Below are positions 22,012 to 34,010 of a stretch of DNA of 64,000 nucleotides, piece after piece. The notes under the pieces are model-generated. The model worked only from the letters and a program-made list of their open reading frames with translations, had not been told where the DNA came from and made no database searches. The position numbers and the translations under genes were made by a program. Origin of the DNA: Megascapheus bottae (Eukaryota > Chordata > Mammalia > Rodentia > Geomyidae); the NCBI GenBank assembly GCA_024803745.1, contig JANJXV010000017.1, positions 1,819,001-1,883,000 of the forward strand, written 5' to 3'. Each line of letters opens with the position of its first letter. The first letter of the stretch is position 1.

Positions 22012-22149
22012 CTTTCCTTCCTTCCTTCCTTCCTTCCTTCCTTCCTTCCTTCCTTCCTTCCTTCTTTCCTTCCTTCCTTTCTTCCTTCCTTTCTCTGTCT
22101 TTGTCTGTGTCTCTATCTCTGTGTCTCTGTCTCTGTCTCTGTGTCTCTG

Positions 22150-22217
<68 letters not shown>

Positions 22218-22230
22218 TCCTTCCTTCCTT
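22012..22230 (+). repeat. (CCTT)n(CT)n pyrimidine tract
   Basis: About 220 bases: CCTT array, then TCTGTG-type units, then a long CT run, then CCTT again. Confidence 0.96.
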
Positions 22231-23479
22231 TGAGGGACACATGGTCACATGATAGAAAAGCTCAACACACTGGAAATATGAGTTATGAGTTACATTATTT
22301 GCCCAATATATCTCAAAAACAGACATATCTAATTGACCTTCAGCAGTGAGAACAACCTGATGCTTCAGGTCTGGGGCCAGGTCACAGAAATGTTCCTTGC
22401 ACAATTGATGGAGTTGTTTACAGACAGATTTGAATGAAACAGGTGTTTCCTTACGCTCCCCGTTTAGGAGCCTAGGCAGGAGACAAACCAAGGGGACATT
22501 ACTTTCCTATGGCATCATCTTTCTGGATTTTTCTATCTCAAAACAGGGTTGTGTGGGCTTTTTTAAGTTAAGAGTGTGAACTGCTCCTGTCCCAGTTCCA
22601 TAGGTTTTTTTTTTTTAACTTTGAGAACTTCTTCTAGTACACAGATGCATGTCTCTTTTACCCAAAGAAACTCATGTGTCTCTTAAAGGAGACACATCTT
22701 TCCATGTCTGTATATTTTACTTTTGCTCACAGAATTGGACGTCTTGAAGCACATTATTTTTATTTCTTCTCTCTCCTTCATTTTTTCCCTTTCCTTTGCA
22801 GTCCTCTTTTTATCCCAGACTAGTCTTGAACAACTGATTGTTTAAATCATTTTTAAACAAAATTACTACATAATTGTTTATAAATGGAAAGTATAATGTA
22901 TAATGATCCCACAATGATTTAGTAGTCAAATTGTCAATAAATTAGAAAAAACATGAGATGGCAGTTCTAAACCTTTCTCCAGTGATTTATCTGAAGTACC
23001 AAGAAAGATAAAACTAAGAAAAGAAGAAAGAGAAAATAAGAAAGCTGAGGGATCAGGCTCTAATCCACTTTTGAAAGTTCTTGGAAGATAAGGATTTGTT
23101 TCCCTTCCCAAAAGGAAAAGATAAGAGCTGTTGGGCCAAGGAGAGACAGTTTGCTAATGCAAGAACCATCTTTGGGAAAAACATTAATGTGAGTATAAAA
23201 TTTTATATGAGGGAGTTATAATATTGAGACTTTGAGTGTCTTCTGGAAAAAGAAAACAATGCTTATGTAGAAAACGAATGCTCTGATTTGGCGTTAACAC
23301 TAGGTTAATTCCACTACGTTAATTTCCAGTGTTTGCAATCTGCTATTCTGATTTACTCATCCCTACTGCTCAGAGAGGGCTTGATTTTTTAAAAAACTGA
23401 ATATTATTTTTCAGAAAGTCTTCAAAATCAAGGTTTTAAGATTCCTATGTGTAAAATGTTCACTTAAATCTCTGTATGG

Positions 23480-23481
<2 letters not shown>
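22231..23481. other. unassigned intron sequence
   Basis: Unique sequence with a T-run at 22605-22616. No gene seen. Confidence 0.5.

Positions 23482-23510
<29 letters not shown>
23482..23510 (+). repeat. (AT)n microsatellite
   Basis: About 14 AT units. Confidence 0.95.
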
Positions 23511-23534
23511 CTGAATGATGTTCTGTACAGCTTG

Positions 23535-23738
23535 ACCAAGGCCTCACATGAGCTTGGCTACTTGTTCACAGCTGGAACTCTACCACTTAGTCACGTCTCC
23601 AGGCCAGCACTGACTGGTTAACTGGAAATGGACTTACTTGCATTTTTCTGCTTGAGCTGCTTGGACGGTGATCATGTGGATCTTAGTCTCCTGAGTAGTT
23701 AGAATTATAAACACGAGCCCCATGACACACCAGTGCCC
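23535..23738 (-). mobile_element. B1-Geo SINE, diverged
   Basis: CTGGAACTCTACCACTTAGT and CTCCTGAGTAGTTAGAATTA are the recognisable Geo and head parts. Confidence 0.65.
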
Positions 23739-24218
23739 AGGTACAACTCTCATTTTGAGGAGGAAAACCAAAGCATGCCCGTGGTTGTAAAACCAGTGCA
23801 GCCATGTTTCCCTGAAAATTTGAGAATGGAAAATTTTGGAAATGGTCAAAATCAGGTGACCCTGATCTTTGAAGGTCATTCATGTACACGGAGACCCAGT
23901 AAGGAAGCAACTGAAGTTCTATGTAGTCTTGTTCTGGACCTTCAGCAGGAATAGGTGCAGAAAGGAGCAGCCCGACTCTAAACTCTAGACCCCAATATGG
24001 CTCAGGCAAGGCTAGCTCTCACTACTTGTGCTCCATCTTTTCTGCTATGTTCTTTGTGCTTCTCCCTCTGTGTCCCATTTTAGGTCTGTCTGATGTGATT
24101 TGTGTCCATATATGTGTTCTGTACCTCCTTACCTTACCTGGATTGTCTTTTCCCACTTAAATTCCTTGATTCTTTATTGTAGCTTGTACTCTCTGTGTTC
24201 TTCTCTACATATGGTTGC
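23739..24218. other. unassigned intron sequence
   Basis: Overlapping open frames on both strands (23683-24009) with no domain. No gene supported. Confidence 0.5.
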
Positions 24219-24360
24219 CTCTTCCTTCCTTCCTTCCTTCCTTCCTTCCTTCCTTCCTTCCTTCCTTCCTTCCTTCCTTCCTTCCTTCCTCCCTCCCTCC
24301 CTTCCTTCCTCCCTCCCTCCCTCCCTCCCTCCCTCCCTTCCTTCCTTCCTTCCTCTTTCT
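24219..24360 (+). repeat. (CCTT)n(CCCT)n pyrimidine tract
   Basis: About 140 bases of CCTT and CCCT units. Confidence 0.96.
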
Positions 24361-24481
24361 TCTCTAATTTCTCTAATTCTCAAGTTTTCTGGTTTGTGTT
24401 TGTTTTTCTACCTGATTTCTAGTCTTAAACTAACTTTCTTTCTTTCTTTCTTTTCTCAGCCTTCAATTCTCTCTCTTTTTC

Positions 24482-24482
<1 letters not shown>

Positions 24483-24524
<42 letters not shown>

Positions 24525-24586
24525 TGTGTGTGTGTGTGTGTGTCTGTGTGTGTGTGTGTGTGTCTGTGTGTGTCTGTGTCTGTGTT
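24483..24586 (+). repeat. (TG)n microsatellite with TC steps
   Basis: About 100 bases of TG with regular TC interruptions, next to the 3' end of a minus-strand SINE. Confidence 0.96.
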
Positions 24587-24787
24587 GGCACTGGAGCTTG
24601 AACTTAAGGAATTGTGCTCTCCTTGGCTTTTTCTTATATAGCTGAGTTTTACCACTTAAGCCCTACCTGTCATGCAGCTAATTCATTGAATATTTGTCTC
24701 TGGCATTTTCTTCTGCCCAGTCTGGCTTTAAAACTTGAACCTCAGTTCTTCCCTTTCTGAGAAGCTAGAGTAATGCCTAGCACTGCC
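24587..24787 (-). mobile_element. B1-Geo SINE, diverged
   Basis: TTGGCACTGGAGCTTGAACT marks the Geo end complement; the head complement ends TAATGCCTAGCACTGCCC. Confidence 0.7.
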
Positions 24788-25707
24788 CTTTCATTTGTCA
24801 TTATTAGCCAGCCGATAGTGAGGTTAGGTTTGATGCAGTAAAATTAAGTTTTACCAATTTTTCCTTGTTTGTAAATTTATTTTTGGCTGCTTTTTGAACA
24901 CATCTGCATTCTTTTTGTATATTACACGTAGGAGGACATGTGTGTGTATGTATACATATGTATATATTTGTACTTCTGTCAGAGTTCACTGATAGAAGTC
25001 GACTTGGGGCCACCTTTCTTTGAATGGCTCTATAGGATCTCATATATCTGATGCAGACTGAGGTTATAACAAAAGATTTTCACAGGGGATGGACCTTTCT
25101 TGTTCTGTGTCTTAGACATTGCTCTATGGCTGAAGGCAGTACTTTTTAAATCAGACCTGCTCAATGTCATCTTCACTTCTGTGACACTTTGTGTCAAAGC
25201 ACATTCCATGTTTTCAGAAACAAACCCTTCTTTAGATTTCCAGATTATTACTGTAATCTCTGTCTCCTGAAATCTGTGGGTCACTGGGGTAAATAAGCCA
25301 GACTGTCAGTTGAGGTTATAGTTAGCTAATGGAACACACTCTAACAGCATCAAGTGAGCAAAGTCAGAAACCATAATTGAAAAAAAAAAACAGAAGGGAA
25401 GGAAGAAAAAGAAAAGAAAGCACTACAGGGTTGAATTCCAGGATGCTGGCAAAAGAAAGAGTACACAGACCAACTACAACAGAGAAGAAGTGGACTTCAA
25501 AGACACGGACAAGCCAGGATTTGGGACTTTGGGATGAGAAGAAGCAAGTAGGTCAGCACTAAATAGAAGCCGTGGTGGTTTGGAGACAATTTGAGAGGCA
25601 ATTCCTGAGCAAGGGCCAAGAATATCAGCTTTTATACCTGGCTTTCTTTCATGGGCTTGCAAGACATTGGACATATCACACATGAATGATACTTAAAGAG
25701 CCAGTTT
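24788..25707. other. unassigned intron sequence
   Basis: Purine-rich at 25378-25420. No gene or clear repeat seen. Confidence 0.5.
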
Positions 25708-25935
25708 AGCCTGGTGCTAATTGGCTCATGCCTGCAATCGTCCCAGCTACTCCAGAGACTGAGATCTGAGGATGGTTGTTCAAAGTCAGTCCAAACAGAA
25801 TCGAATTCCCAAATAACCAACAAGATGACAAAAGTGAAGGCATGGCTCAAGGGGTAGAGTGCTATTTTTGAGAGGAAACAAGCTAAGCAAAATTGTAAGG
25901 CTGTGAGTTTAAGCTCCAGTACAGGCACAATAACA
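25708..25935 (+). mobile_element. B1-Geo SINE
   Basis: GGCTCATGCCTGCAATCGTC head; GGCATGGCTCAAGGGGTAGA and GTGAGTTTAAGCTCCAGTAC Geo half. Confidence 0.8.
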
Positions 25936-27027
25936 TTAAAGTTATTAAAACAAGCTAGGAGTTGGGCTGAGGTGTTGCCAGTTGTACTTATGAAGATCCA
26001 GGATCTTCAATTGTATAGCCATACGTTAACTATGTATATCACAGTCAGGTTGGTAGCACCCAGGTGGATTTTCCTTCAGAATCTTCCAAAGACTTCTAAG
26101 CTCAGATGAGAATGACAAAATTTCCCTTTGGGAAGAAAGAGCAGTATAAGAACCCGTTTCAAGTAATAAGATGGGCCTGTGATACAAACCTCAAATTTGT
26201 CCTCAACAAACTAGTTGGAGCTAAGAGAACAAAATGTGATTTGGATTTCTTGCTTTCCAAGATCTACTTAGCTGAAATAATTGATTGATATTAAAAATAT
26301 TCTGTCAATGCATCGTTGTGATTATTGCCATTTATGGAATGCAGAAATTCTCTATCCATCATCTTTCAAGCTTTAGTAAAATTTACTTTTTGCAAAGTTA
26401 AACCTACTTGTACATCTAGGGACACAACTCATAATCTATTCTGGAAATGCAAATAATCTCCCTCAGCACCCATGATCACCAAAAACTTTGAAGCTAATTG
26501 CTTCAGTAGTGCTGTTTTATGCAAACATAAAATTGAATCTACTATATATAAGATCATACTGAACATGTTATTTAACTACTGACCTTTTCAACAACAAATA
26601 TATTTTGCACACCTTCACCAGGTCATTCAGTCTTTCTGTTTCTTGTAGTCAGGATAATGGTTCCTTCTGCATTTGCACTCCATTTATGGAGTCATCTCTC
26701 ATTGATAGGCCCAAATCTTATTATCAGTAATTTGCTATCATGAAGAAAGCTACAATATATGATCATGGAATTCATTTAAATATTGAGAATTGAATTGATG
26801 GTCTTCTAATCATCTTAAGTTCCTTAAAATACTGAAAATCAGTTTATCAGTACATAAAGATGGATGCCTGTGCTTGGATTTGTAATCCAGAGAATCTGTG
26901 TCTTGCATAATTGTTTGCCTCTTTGTGCTTGGGTAATAAGCATTTTATTCTGCTCCTTTTGATGAGTAGATTAGTATCTTAGTTGTGTTCACTATGAGAG
27001 TTGTCAAATGTGGCAGAAGAAGGAACG
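25936..27027. other. unassigned intron sequence
   Basis: AT-rich unique sequence; no gene seen. Confidence 0.5.
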
Positions 27028-27240
27028 TAGCTGAATGTGATGGCTCATACTTGCAATCCCACCTACTCAAAACCCTGAAATCTCAGGATTATGGTGCAAA
27101 ACCAGCCCAAACTTTCTATGAGCAAACCAGCCGAAGGCCTGAAGTGGAGCTGTAGCTTAAGTACTACAGCACCATCTTGGATCAAAAAGTGAAGGGACAG
27201 TGCTAGGCCCTCAGTTAAAGCTCCAGTGTTGGCATTAAAA
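27028..27240 (+). mobile_element. B1-Geo SINE
   Basis: TGATGGCTCATACTTGCAAT head, GTGGAGCTGTAGCTTAAGTA Geo half. Diverged. Confidence 0.78.
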
Positions 27241-27658
27241 GAATAATGAGTTAAAGAAGAAGGATTGTCACATTTTCTTTGGGACACCACCATGTGATCC
27301 CTGTTATTGCAGATCCCAACAGGTGCTGTGGATTGCAATGATGCTATTTCATCATGACTACTGTCTCATTTTATGTGAGCTGCTCCTGCATTCCACATCA
27401 GTTCTCCTGATCTGTCACCTCACATGCTAAGTTGGAATGGTAGTCACAGGAAAAAGGACAATTATAAGCAACCTCAAATCTTGCTAATAGATGAAAATCC
27501 CTCTAAAATACTTTTTCCCCTAAAGTCTATGTTTTCTCCAAAGGCTTTTGAGAAGCAGAATTTCTTATTTTACTCTATTATCTTGGAATATGCTCAATTT
27601 GTGTACTTTATAACTTTGGTCTGTTGAACTTGTTTGGTGCTACTTGATCTATGTCAAT
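27241..27658. other. unassigned intron sequence
   Basis: No gene or clear repeat seen. Confidence 0.5.
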
Positions 27659-27669
27659 AATATCATGGA

Positions 27670-27863
27670 GGGCCCGGCATTTGGCCTAGTGGTAGAGTAC
27701 TTGCCTAGCACGCACGAAGACCCGTGTTCGATTCCTCGGTACCACATACATAGAAAAAAAAAGCCAGAAACGGTGCTGTTGCTCAAATGGTACAGCTTTA
27801 GCCTTGAGAAAGCCCAAGGACAGTGGCCAGGCCCTGAGTTCAAGGCCCAGGACTGGCCAAAAA
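27670..27863 (+). mobile_element. IDL-Geo SINE, full length, recent
   Basis: TTGGCCTAGTGGTAGAGTAC A-box, GTGTTCGATTCC B-box, Geo half, short A-tail. Perfect AATATCATGGA duplications at 27659-27669 and 27864-27874. Confidence 0.94.
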
Positions 27864-27874
27864 AATATCATGGA

Positions 27875-28799
27875 ATTGCATTTGAAAGAGTTCTTCCCTA
27901 AATGCAAATGAGTCCAGATTGATTATATTTCTTTTTTTCTCTTCAACATCTCTGTGTCTTATCATTATTCCCACTTTTAATTACAGTAAGTATATGAAAA
28001 TAAAAACAGAAACACATAGAGCATGCTAATGATTTTGAAAAGCTCAATTTCTAACTCTACAACTTGCCTTACTTTAGTTTCTCTCCAGGATTTCTTTACT
28101 TTCTTTATATTTTAGTTCCTGTCATTTCTTCCCATTACAAAAGTACTTAGTTTGTTGATAATAATGTCTTCAGGATCAATATTAGACTAGTAGTAATGTG
28201 TTTCAGCGTGCTGCAAAGAATTCCAATATATTAACATATTATGAAGGTGATAAAATATAAATAAGAGCCATTTACTCAATGAAGTTATGATTAGAGGTAA
28301 TGGGAAAGGGAGGACCACAGAAATGCTTCAAATTGACTTGATGCATGAGCATAATGGAGCCAGACCCTCTGATGGCTCCGATCAATGCTACTCACCCAAC
28401 ACGCCTTTGCTCTTCTATTATGTTTCTCAGTATGCGGCTTTGCAATCTGCAGGATTGAAATCACATAGAGATTTGCTTTCGATATTTCTCATATTTCTTA
28501 CATGAACTTATAAAAATTGTTGTTCTGTTTTGGTAAATCGTGCAAGTCTATCTCAGCACTCCATAGAAAACTCAGCCTGTCGTCTAAAATGAATGCGTTG
28601 AGAAATTGTCTGGTTTTTTTATATTGTTATATTTCACAATACTTGTACTTTTCTCATTTCAGTTTCAAGGAGAACTTTGTCCCCTACAGTAACTAAATTA
28701 GTAGGGAGAAAAGGTGTTATTTTCTTGAAACTAGCACATTGTGTGTCAGGGCTTGCTTCCCTAGAGTGAGACTTCATGTTTAATTTAAAAAATGCTAAG
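27875..28799. other. unassigned intron sequence
   Basis: Unique. The part 28340-28600 keeps seven CpGs in an otherwise CpG-poor intron. The open frame at 28287-28505 has no domain. Confidence 0.5.
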
Positions 28800-29000
28800 C
28801 TAGGTTGCTGGTGCCTTATGCCTATAACTCTATCTACTCAGGATGCTGCTCTGAGGACCACAGTTCAAAGCTGGCCCCAGCAATAAGGTCCATGAGACTC
28901 TTATCTCTAATTAATCACCAAAAAACCAAAAGTAGATTGGTGGCATGAGGATAAAAGCTAAAGGACAGTAACCTGCCTCTGAGTTCAAGCCCCAGTAATG

Positions 29001-29001
<1 letters not shown>
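28800..29001 (+). mobile_element. B1-Geo SINE
   Basis: Head TGGTGCCTTATGCCTATAAC; Geo end GAGTTCAAGCCCCAGTAATG, which runs straight into (AC)n. Confidence 0.8.

Positions 29002-29036
<35 letters not shown>
29002..29036 (+). repeat. (CA)n SINE-tail microsatellite
   Basis: Thirty-five bases continuous with the GGCAC end of the SINE. Confidence 0.95.
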
Positions 29037-29039
<3 letters not shown>

Positions 29040-29224
29040 TCCAGAAAGGTTACCACAAGACAGTAGATGTGGCATTGTGCATAAATTAGATCCTCTGCCC
29101 ACTACTCAATGGAGAATGAATAAACTGAGTTTGATTTTATTTTTTGTTTCTGTGTTTATTTTTTTGCTTAGTGTTCGGCTTTCTAATATCCTCCAAATTT
29201 ACATTTAATGAGGCTAAAACTTAA

Positions 29225-29375
29225 TTTAACCTTTTGTTAAAATCTTCCGCCAACTACTACAGCTGCTCATATCAAGTTCTTCAAGCTCAAAATCAGAGGA
29301 CTGTCTTCAAGCTAGACAATTCCCAATCCCAGCCCTAGCATGCAGTGTAGGCTTAATAAATGTGTATTAAACATG
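29225..29375 (+). mobile_element. possible L2/MIR 3' end
   Basis: CCCTAGCATGCAGTGTAGGC then TTAATAAATGTGTATTAAA resembles the common 3' end of L2/MIR elements (GTAGGTGCTCAATAAATGTT). Weak. Confidence 0.3.
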
Positions 29376-29708
29376 ATTTGTCCTGCTACATAAGTGCTAC
29401 TGTCCCACATATAATCTCTACACGTGGTTGAGTTACTTTTTGGACACTTAACTAATGTGTTTCCCCTTCTATATATTCTGTGATCTCCCATGCATGAGAA
29501 AGTATGTGTGTTTCACATTTGCTGTGCCCTCACACCCTATACCCTGGAGAGAGCTTGGGTAACTCCAAGGGGTCTACTGAGTGGATAATCATGTTTCTTA
29601 GGTTTCCTATGTGTTTCCATGCTCTTCAGAGACATTTCATAAAACTTTTTCTTAACTTATAGGTCTTCTTTTATTTTGCTTTCTCCTTTTTAAAATTTCA
29701 ACATAGTG
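29376..29708. other. unassigned intron sequence
   Basis: No gene or clear repeat seen. Confidence 0.5.
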
Positions 29709-30140
29709 TTTGTTTTTGTGCTGGTAACTGGGAATTGAATCTTAGGGCCAGATCACTCGTCCCCTAGCTTTTTCTGCTCAAGGATGGTACTCTACCACAC
29801 GAGTCACAGCTCCACTTCCAACTTTTGGTTGTTAACTAGAGATAAAAATTTCAATGACATTGGGGCCGGGAGCTTGGCCTAGTAGTAGAGTGCTTGCCTA
29901 GCATGCACGAAGACCCGGGTTCGATTCCTTGGTACCACATACATAGAAAAAAAAGCCAGAAGTGGTGCTGAGGCTCAAGTGGTAGAGCTCTAGCCTTGAG
30001 AAAGTCCAAGGACAATGCTTAGGCCCTGAAAGCCCAGGACTGGAAAAATAAAATAAAAAAATAAATTTCAATGATTTTCTGTGATCCTTAGTTTCAGCCT
30101 CCTGAGTAGCTGGGTGTGAGCCAACAGCACCCAGTCTTAA
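29709..30140 (-). mobile_element. B1-Geo SINE split by an IDL-Geo insertion
   Basis: The Geo half lies at 29709-29857 and the B1 head at 30063-30140 (CTCCTGAGTAGCTGGGTGTG). A plus-strand IDL-Geo sits between them. Confidence 0.85.
29858..30062 (+). mobile_element. IDL-Geo SINE nested in B1-Geo
   Basis: Full plus-strand dimer, A-box TTGGCCTAGTAGTAGAGTGC, B-box GGGTTCGATTCC, tail AAATAAAATAAAAAAAT. Duplications AAATTTCAATGA at 29846-29857 and 30063-30074 lie within the host SINE. Confidence 0.95.
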
Positions 30141-31068
30141 AGTCATATTTTAAATTTAATTCTAAGTATTTAATGTCCTGGAGAACAAAGGTAGGATTTT
30201 CATTTAGGTGTTCAACACATTCCTTTTGTATAACATTTGCTCTTTCCTCATACTAGACTTCATCTAGATATAATAGAAACAGGTATCTGAGAATATCTAC
30301 CTTTCTTCTACCCCTGCTATATCTTTGGTCTGTGACATTTTGAGGAAAGTGTTTATAGAAATGCAATATCTTCCAGCCTATTATGGTGTCCATTCATCTT
30401 GTGTGAGATAGTAATTAGGAAGTTGTTTGTTGCTAGAAATGTATTGTAACAGGGTTCTTCTTTGGGTTAACTTGGTAGAGAAAGCATGGACAAAACTGGA
30501 GAGAGCATAACATGGCTATTGCCCTTGTCAAACTAAAATCTGACAAACCGACAAACTGACAGGGTTGTACCAAGGAATTAAATGCTAGGTTGTCACACAC
30601 TGACTTACGTTGAAGAGAAAGAGGGCTGTCTTTCCAAGTACATCCTGAAGGAAAATGAATTGTGAATCAGACTTGAGGTGGGGAATGTATTTGAGGGTTT
30701 GGTGAATTTCTCCATTCAGTGAAAGTGGGGAAAGCCTTGCTGCTGGAAAATGAGTAGAAACATAACCCAGGCATGAGATTGGAATTACGGTGGAGACAAG
30801 CTAGTGAGAAAACAGACTGCAGTGGAACAGAAAATTAATAAAAGGGGCCCTGGATTTGATATTCAGAGAACAGCAGCTATAGAGAGGCATTTTTTTAAAA
30901 GGAGGAGTGCTTAACCTTTGTATGGGGAGTGGTTTTTATCAATTTTAAAGATAAAAGAAGGACAGATTTTAAATCATTTCTGGTTATAATGGCCAAAGGA
31001 ATACATTTTTATGGAGCAGATAACTAGCCATATAGAAAAGTAGAAAGCAAATAAGCACTCATAAAAAA
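30141..31068. other. unassigned intron sequence
   Basis: Purine-rich unique sequence around 30470-30900. No gene or named repeat recognised. Confidence 0.5.
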
Positions 31069-31079
31069 AGTTTTGCAAA

Positions 31080-31262
31080 CCGGGAGTGTAGCCTAGTGGT
31101 AGAGTGCTTGCCTAGCATGCATGAAACCCTGGGTTCTATTCTGTACCATATACATGGAAAAAAGCTGGAAGTGATGCTATGGCTTGAGTGGTAGAGAATT
31201 AGCTTTGAGAAAGCTCTAGGACATTGCCCAGGCTCTGAGTTCAAATCCCAGGACTGGCAAAA
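31080..31262 (+). mobile_element. IDL-Geo SINE
   Basis: TAGCCTAGTGGTAGAGTGCT A-box; B-box decayed (GGGTTCTATTC); Geo half intact. Possible duplication GTTTTGCAAAC / TGTTTGCAAC. Confidence 0.88.
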
Positions 31263-31874
31263 AGAATGTTTGCAACATATATGACAAAATTTCAGTACTG
31301 CAGACATAAAACATGCATGCCTGTGTAACTCAGTAGGAAAGAGAAAGTAAGCTCTAATGCTTAATAAGGAAAATAATTCATAAATGAAGGAGACATAACT
31401 GAGTCTCTAAAATCTATAAGTCACTATTATTCAGAAAAATGATACCTAAAACATGAATGAGGTGGCATTTTCATCAATCTGATCATTAAAAGGTTAAACA
31501 TTTCCTAGACTGAGATGAAACTGTCAGTGCCTCCTACACATTGTTTGTACACAGGAAAATATTACTGGGAAGGTAGATTTCTGGTACTAAGTTTTTGAAA
31601 ATATGTCAAAGCATTTACAAATAAATAAGACTACTATAGAGAAAAGCTAACTCTAGAAATTTGCAGAAGAGTATTTGCTCACTGCAGCGCAGTTTTTAAG
31701 AAAGATTGTAAGCAATCTAAATATCCACCAGCAGGAAGCGATTAGATAAATGTTATATCTTTACCAAGAACCACTTGCAGTCAGGAAATCAATGAATTCA
31801 GATGTATTGAGTGGGAAAAGTACTGCATTGTTATGTTAATAAAAGTTGAAAAGCAGTTTTGTAACTTTAAAATT
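31263..31874. other. unassigned intron sequence
   Basis: AT-rich unique sequence; no gene seen. Confidence 0.5.
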
Positions 31875-31889
31875 CTCTCTCATCTGTCT

Positions 31890-32120
31890 GTCTCTGGCTC
31901 TCTGAAGCCAATCCAGGGCTTGAACTCAGGTACTGTATGTTCTTCCTTCGTTTTTCCACTCAAGTCTGGTGCTCTATCACTTGAACCACAACTTCACTTC
32001 TGGCTTTTTGATGGTAAAAATATAAATAAGAATTTCATGGACGGACTTTTCTTCCTCAGTCCTCAGATTTTAGCATCCTGAGTAGTTAGGATTAGAGGCA
32101 TGAGCCACTGGCGCCTGGCC
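31890..32120 (-). mobile_element. B1-Geo SINE
   Basis: CCAGGGCTTGAACTCAGGTA begins the Geo half; the head complement ends GGCATGAGCCACTGGCGCCT. Confidence 0.85.
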
Positions 32121-32935
32121 TGTTTTATTTATTTTAATAGTCAATCATCTGGTTTATACATAATAACATTGTTTCTTCACCTATGTATGAAGGTATTAGC
32201 TCTTGAACTCTAGCAGCCTAAGCATCCCCTGGAGAACTAGTTCAACAGAGATTTTTGACTCAATAGATTTGATGTTAGGGTCCAAGAACTGTGATTCTTT
32301 TTCTCCTGAAGTGTTACTGACACTTTTTCCTTCAAACTATAGAAGAATCCCTTTATAATTTTCACATAGCCATTTCTTACAAGCACACATGAAGTAACAT
32401 CACTAAATAATATTTAACATGTGTTATAGTGACTTTATTATCTCTCTCTATATATAATACATATATATACTATATTTATCCAGATTTGGATTTGCATGTA
32501 ATTAAAACAATAAATTTGTTTTTATAGGTTAGCTCCCCTGACTCTGGTGCTTTCAGACCTTTTGACATGATTGCAGAGATTTGATGAGGGTCATAGTGAA
32601 TTTCCCCTAGGACCTGGACAAACAGAAAAAAATACTTTCCCTTCTGAGATTTAAAATTAACTGATTGTATCTATACATGCTGAAAAACAATATTTATTCA
32701 GCTGTATAGGATATTTTGTTTGATCAGTGATTTTTTTGATGTTACATAAGAAAAGAATATGTCATAGCCACGACTAGTATCTTGTTAAAAATGTGCTGTC
32801 CTGGCCAAGGGAGAGGAAATTGGAAACCTGAAAGTCTTGCCAATAAAGAGAGATACTCTGGAATGTGGCTGAAATTCATCAGACCTCAACCTGGTCTCTC
32901 CATTTTCTATTTATTTATTTATTTATTTACTTACT
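32121..32935. other. unassigned AT-rich intron
   Basis: Contains TATA-rich sequence at 32440-32475. No gene seen. Confidence 0.5.
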
Positions 32936-33320
32936 TATTTATGTATTGTATTCCAGTACAAGGGCTTGAATTCACAGTCTAGGTATTTCCAAGTTTTATT
33001 TATTTATTTAGCTAGTTCTGGGCTTGAACTCAGGGTCTAAGTGCTGTTCTTGGACTTTCTCAAGGCTAGAGCTTTACCACTTGAGCCACAGCACCACTTC
33101 TGGCTTTTTCTATATATGGGTACTGAGGAATTGAATGTGGTCCTTGCCTGTTAGGAAAGCACTCTACCACTAGGCCAAACTCCCAGCCCCTCTACTCGAA
33201 AGTTTTTAAGTGGTTAATCTGAAATTAGACTCTCATAGACTTCCTTACCCAGGCTAGTTTCAAGCATTGATGCTCAGAACACAACATCTCATGTTGGTAG
33301 GATTACAGGTGTGAAACTTT
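32936..33320 (-). mobile_element. B1-Geo SINE split by an IDL-Geo insertion
   Basis: The Geo 3' end is at 32945-32990 with a (TTTA)n tail at 32908-32945. The rest, including the head ending GGTAGGATTACAGGTGTGAA, resumes at about 33191. Confidence 0.75.
32991..33190 (-). mobile_element. IDL-Geo SINE nested in B1-Geo
   Basis: Second (TTTA)n tail, Geo half, then the ID-like monomer ending CCACTAGGCCAAACTCCCAG, inserted in the same orientation as its host. Confidence 0.85.
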
Positions 33321-34010
33321 GTTTTTCTGCCTAATTTGCATTTTATCAGGAATATTCTTACAGTTTCATCTCTACAAAATGTGAATATGCTGATCATACA
33401 ACATGCTGCTGCATATTGAAAACTTGACTTTCTGGTGTCTATCTTGATCCCATGGGAACTGATTTTGGGTGACTGTCTCCAGTCTTTGCCACAAGGTTCA
33501 GCTTCTAAACCTTGAAGGTAGAAGAGCAGCTATGGACTACTATGAATTCTCCAAGACAACTGTATGCCAGGTCCTCTGAAAAGCCACTGGCAATTGCTTC
33601 AATGGAGAACTGTTCTCCTGAGTGCTCACCTGCTGCTCATTTGTTAATTCACTGGGAAGCAGAGCTATAGAATTCAATCAACCTGAAAGGAACTTTGAAA
33701 TCTCATCAGGGCAAGCCCTTTCTCTGTGAAGTTGAGGCTACAACCTTCCATTGGTGTCCGATGATCCCATGACCTGGCAGTTGAGGTGATTCAAAAGCAA
33801 GCTTCATCACTCAGGTGTATTCCATCACATTGGGGAACATTCATCTTTTTGTGTGACCTTACTCTAGAGTGTGGTACTTAGTGCTGGGTTCAGGTGTTAA
33901 TGTTATTGGAAGAATCCATCCAACCCTGACTTCAAGGACCCTCCTTACTTTAGGACTAATGTATGCAATATAACTCCTGCTTATTTTGGCTACTTTTTTA
34001 AAAAATAATT
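33321..34010. other. unassigned intron sequence
   Basis: Unique and of fairly high complexity. No open frame or named repeat supported. Confidence 0.5.

Noticed and set aside
22004..22491. Arg/Glu-rich open frame of 165 codons (minus)
   Set aside because: Product of the CT/CCTT repeat; low complexity only.
24100..24645. Open frame of 181 codons on plus
   Set aside because: Mostly CCTT and TG repeats giving Ser/Leu/Pro and Val/Cys runs.
33321..34010. Possible retropseudogene or LTR
   Set aside because: Complex unique sequence, but no frame, poly(A), LTR ends or family match that I could recognise.
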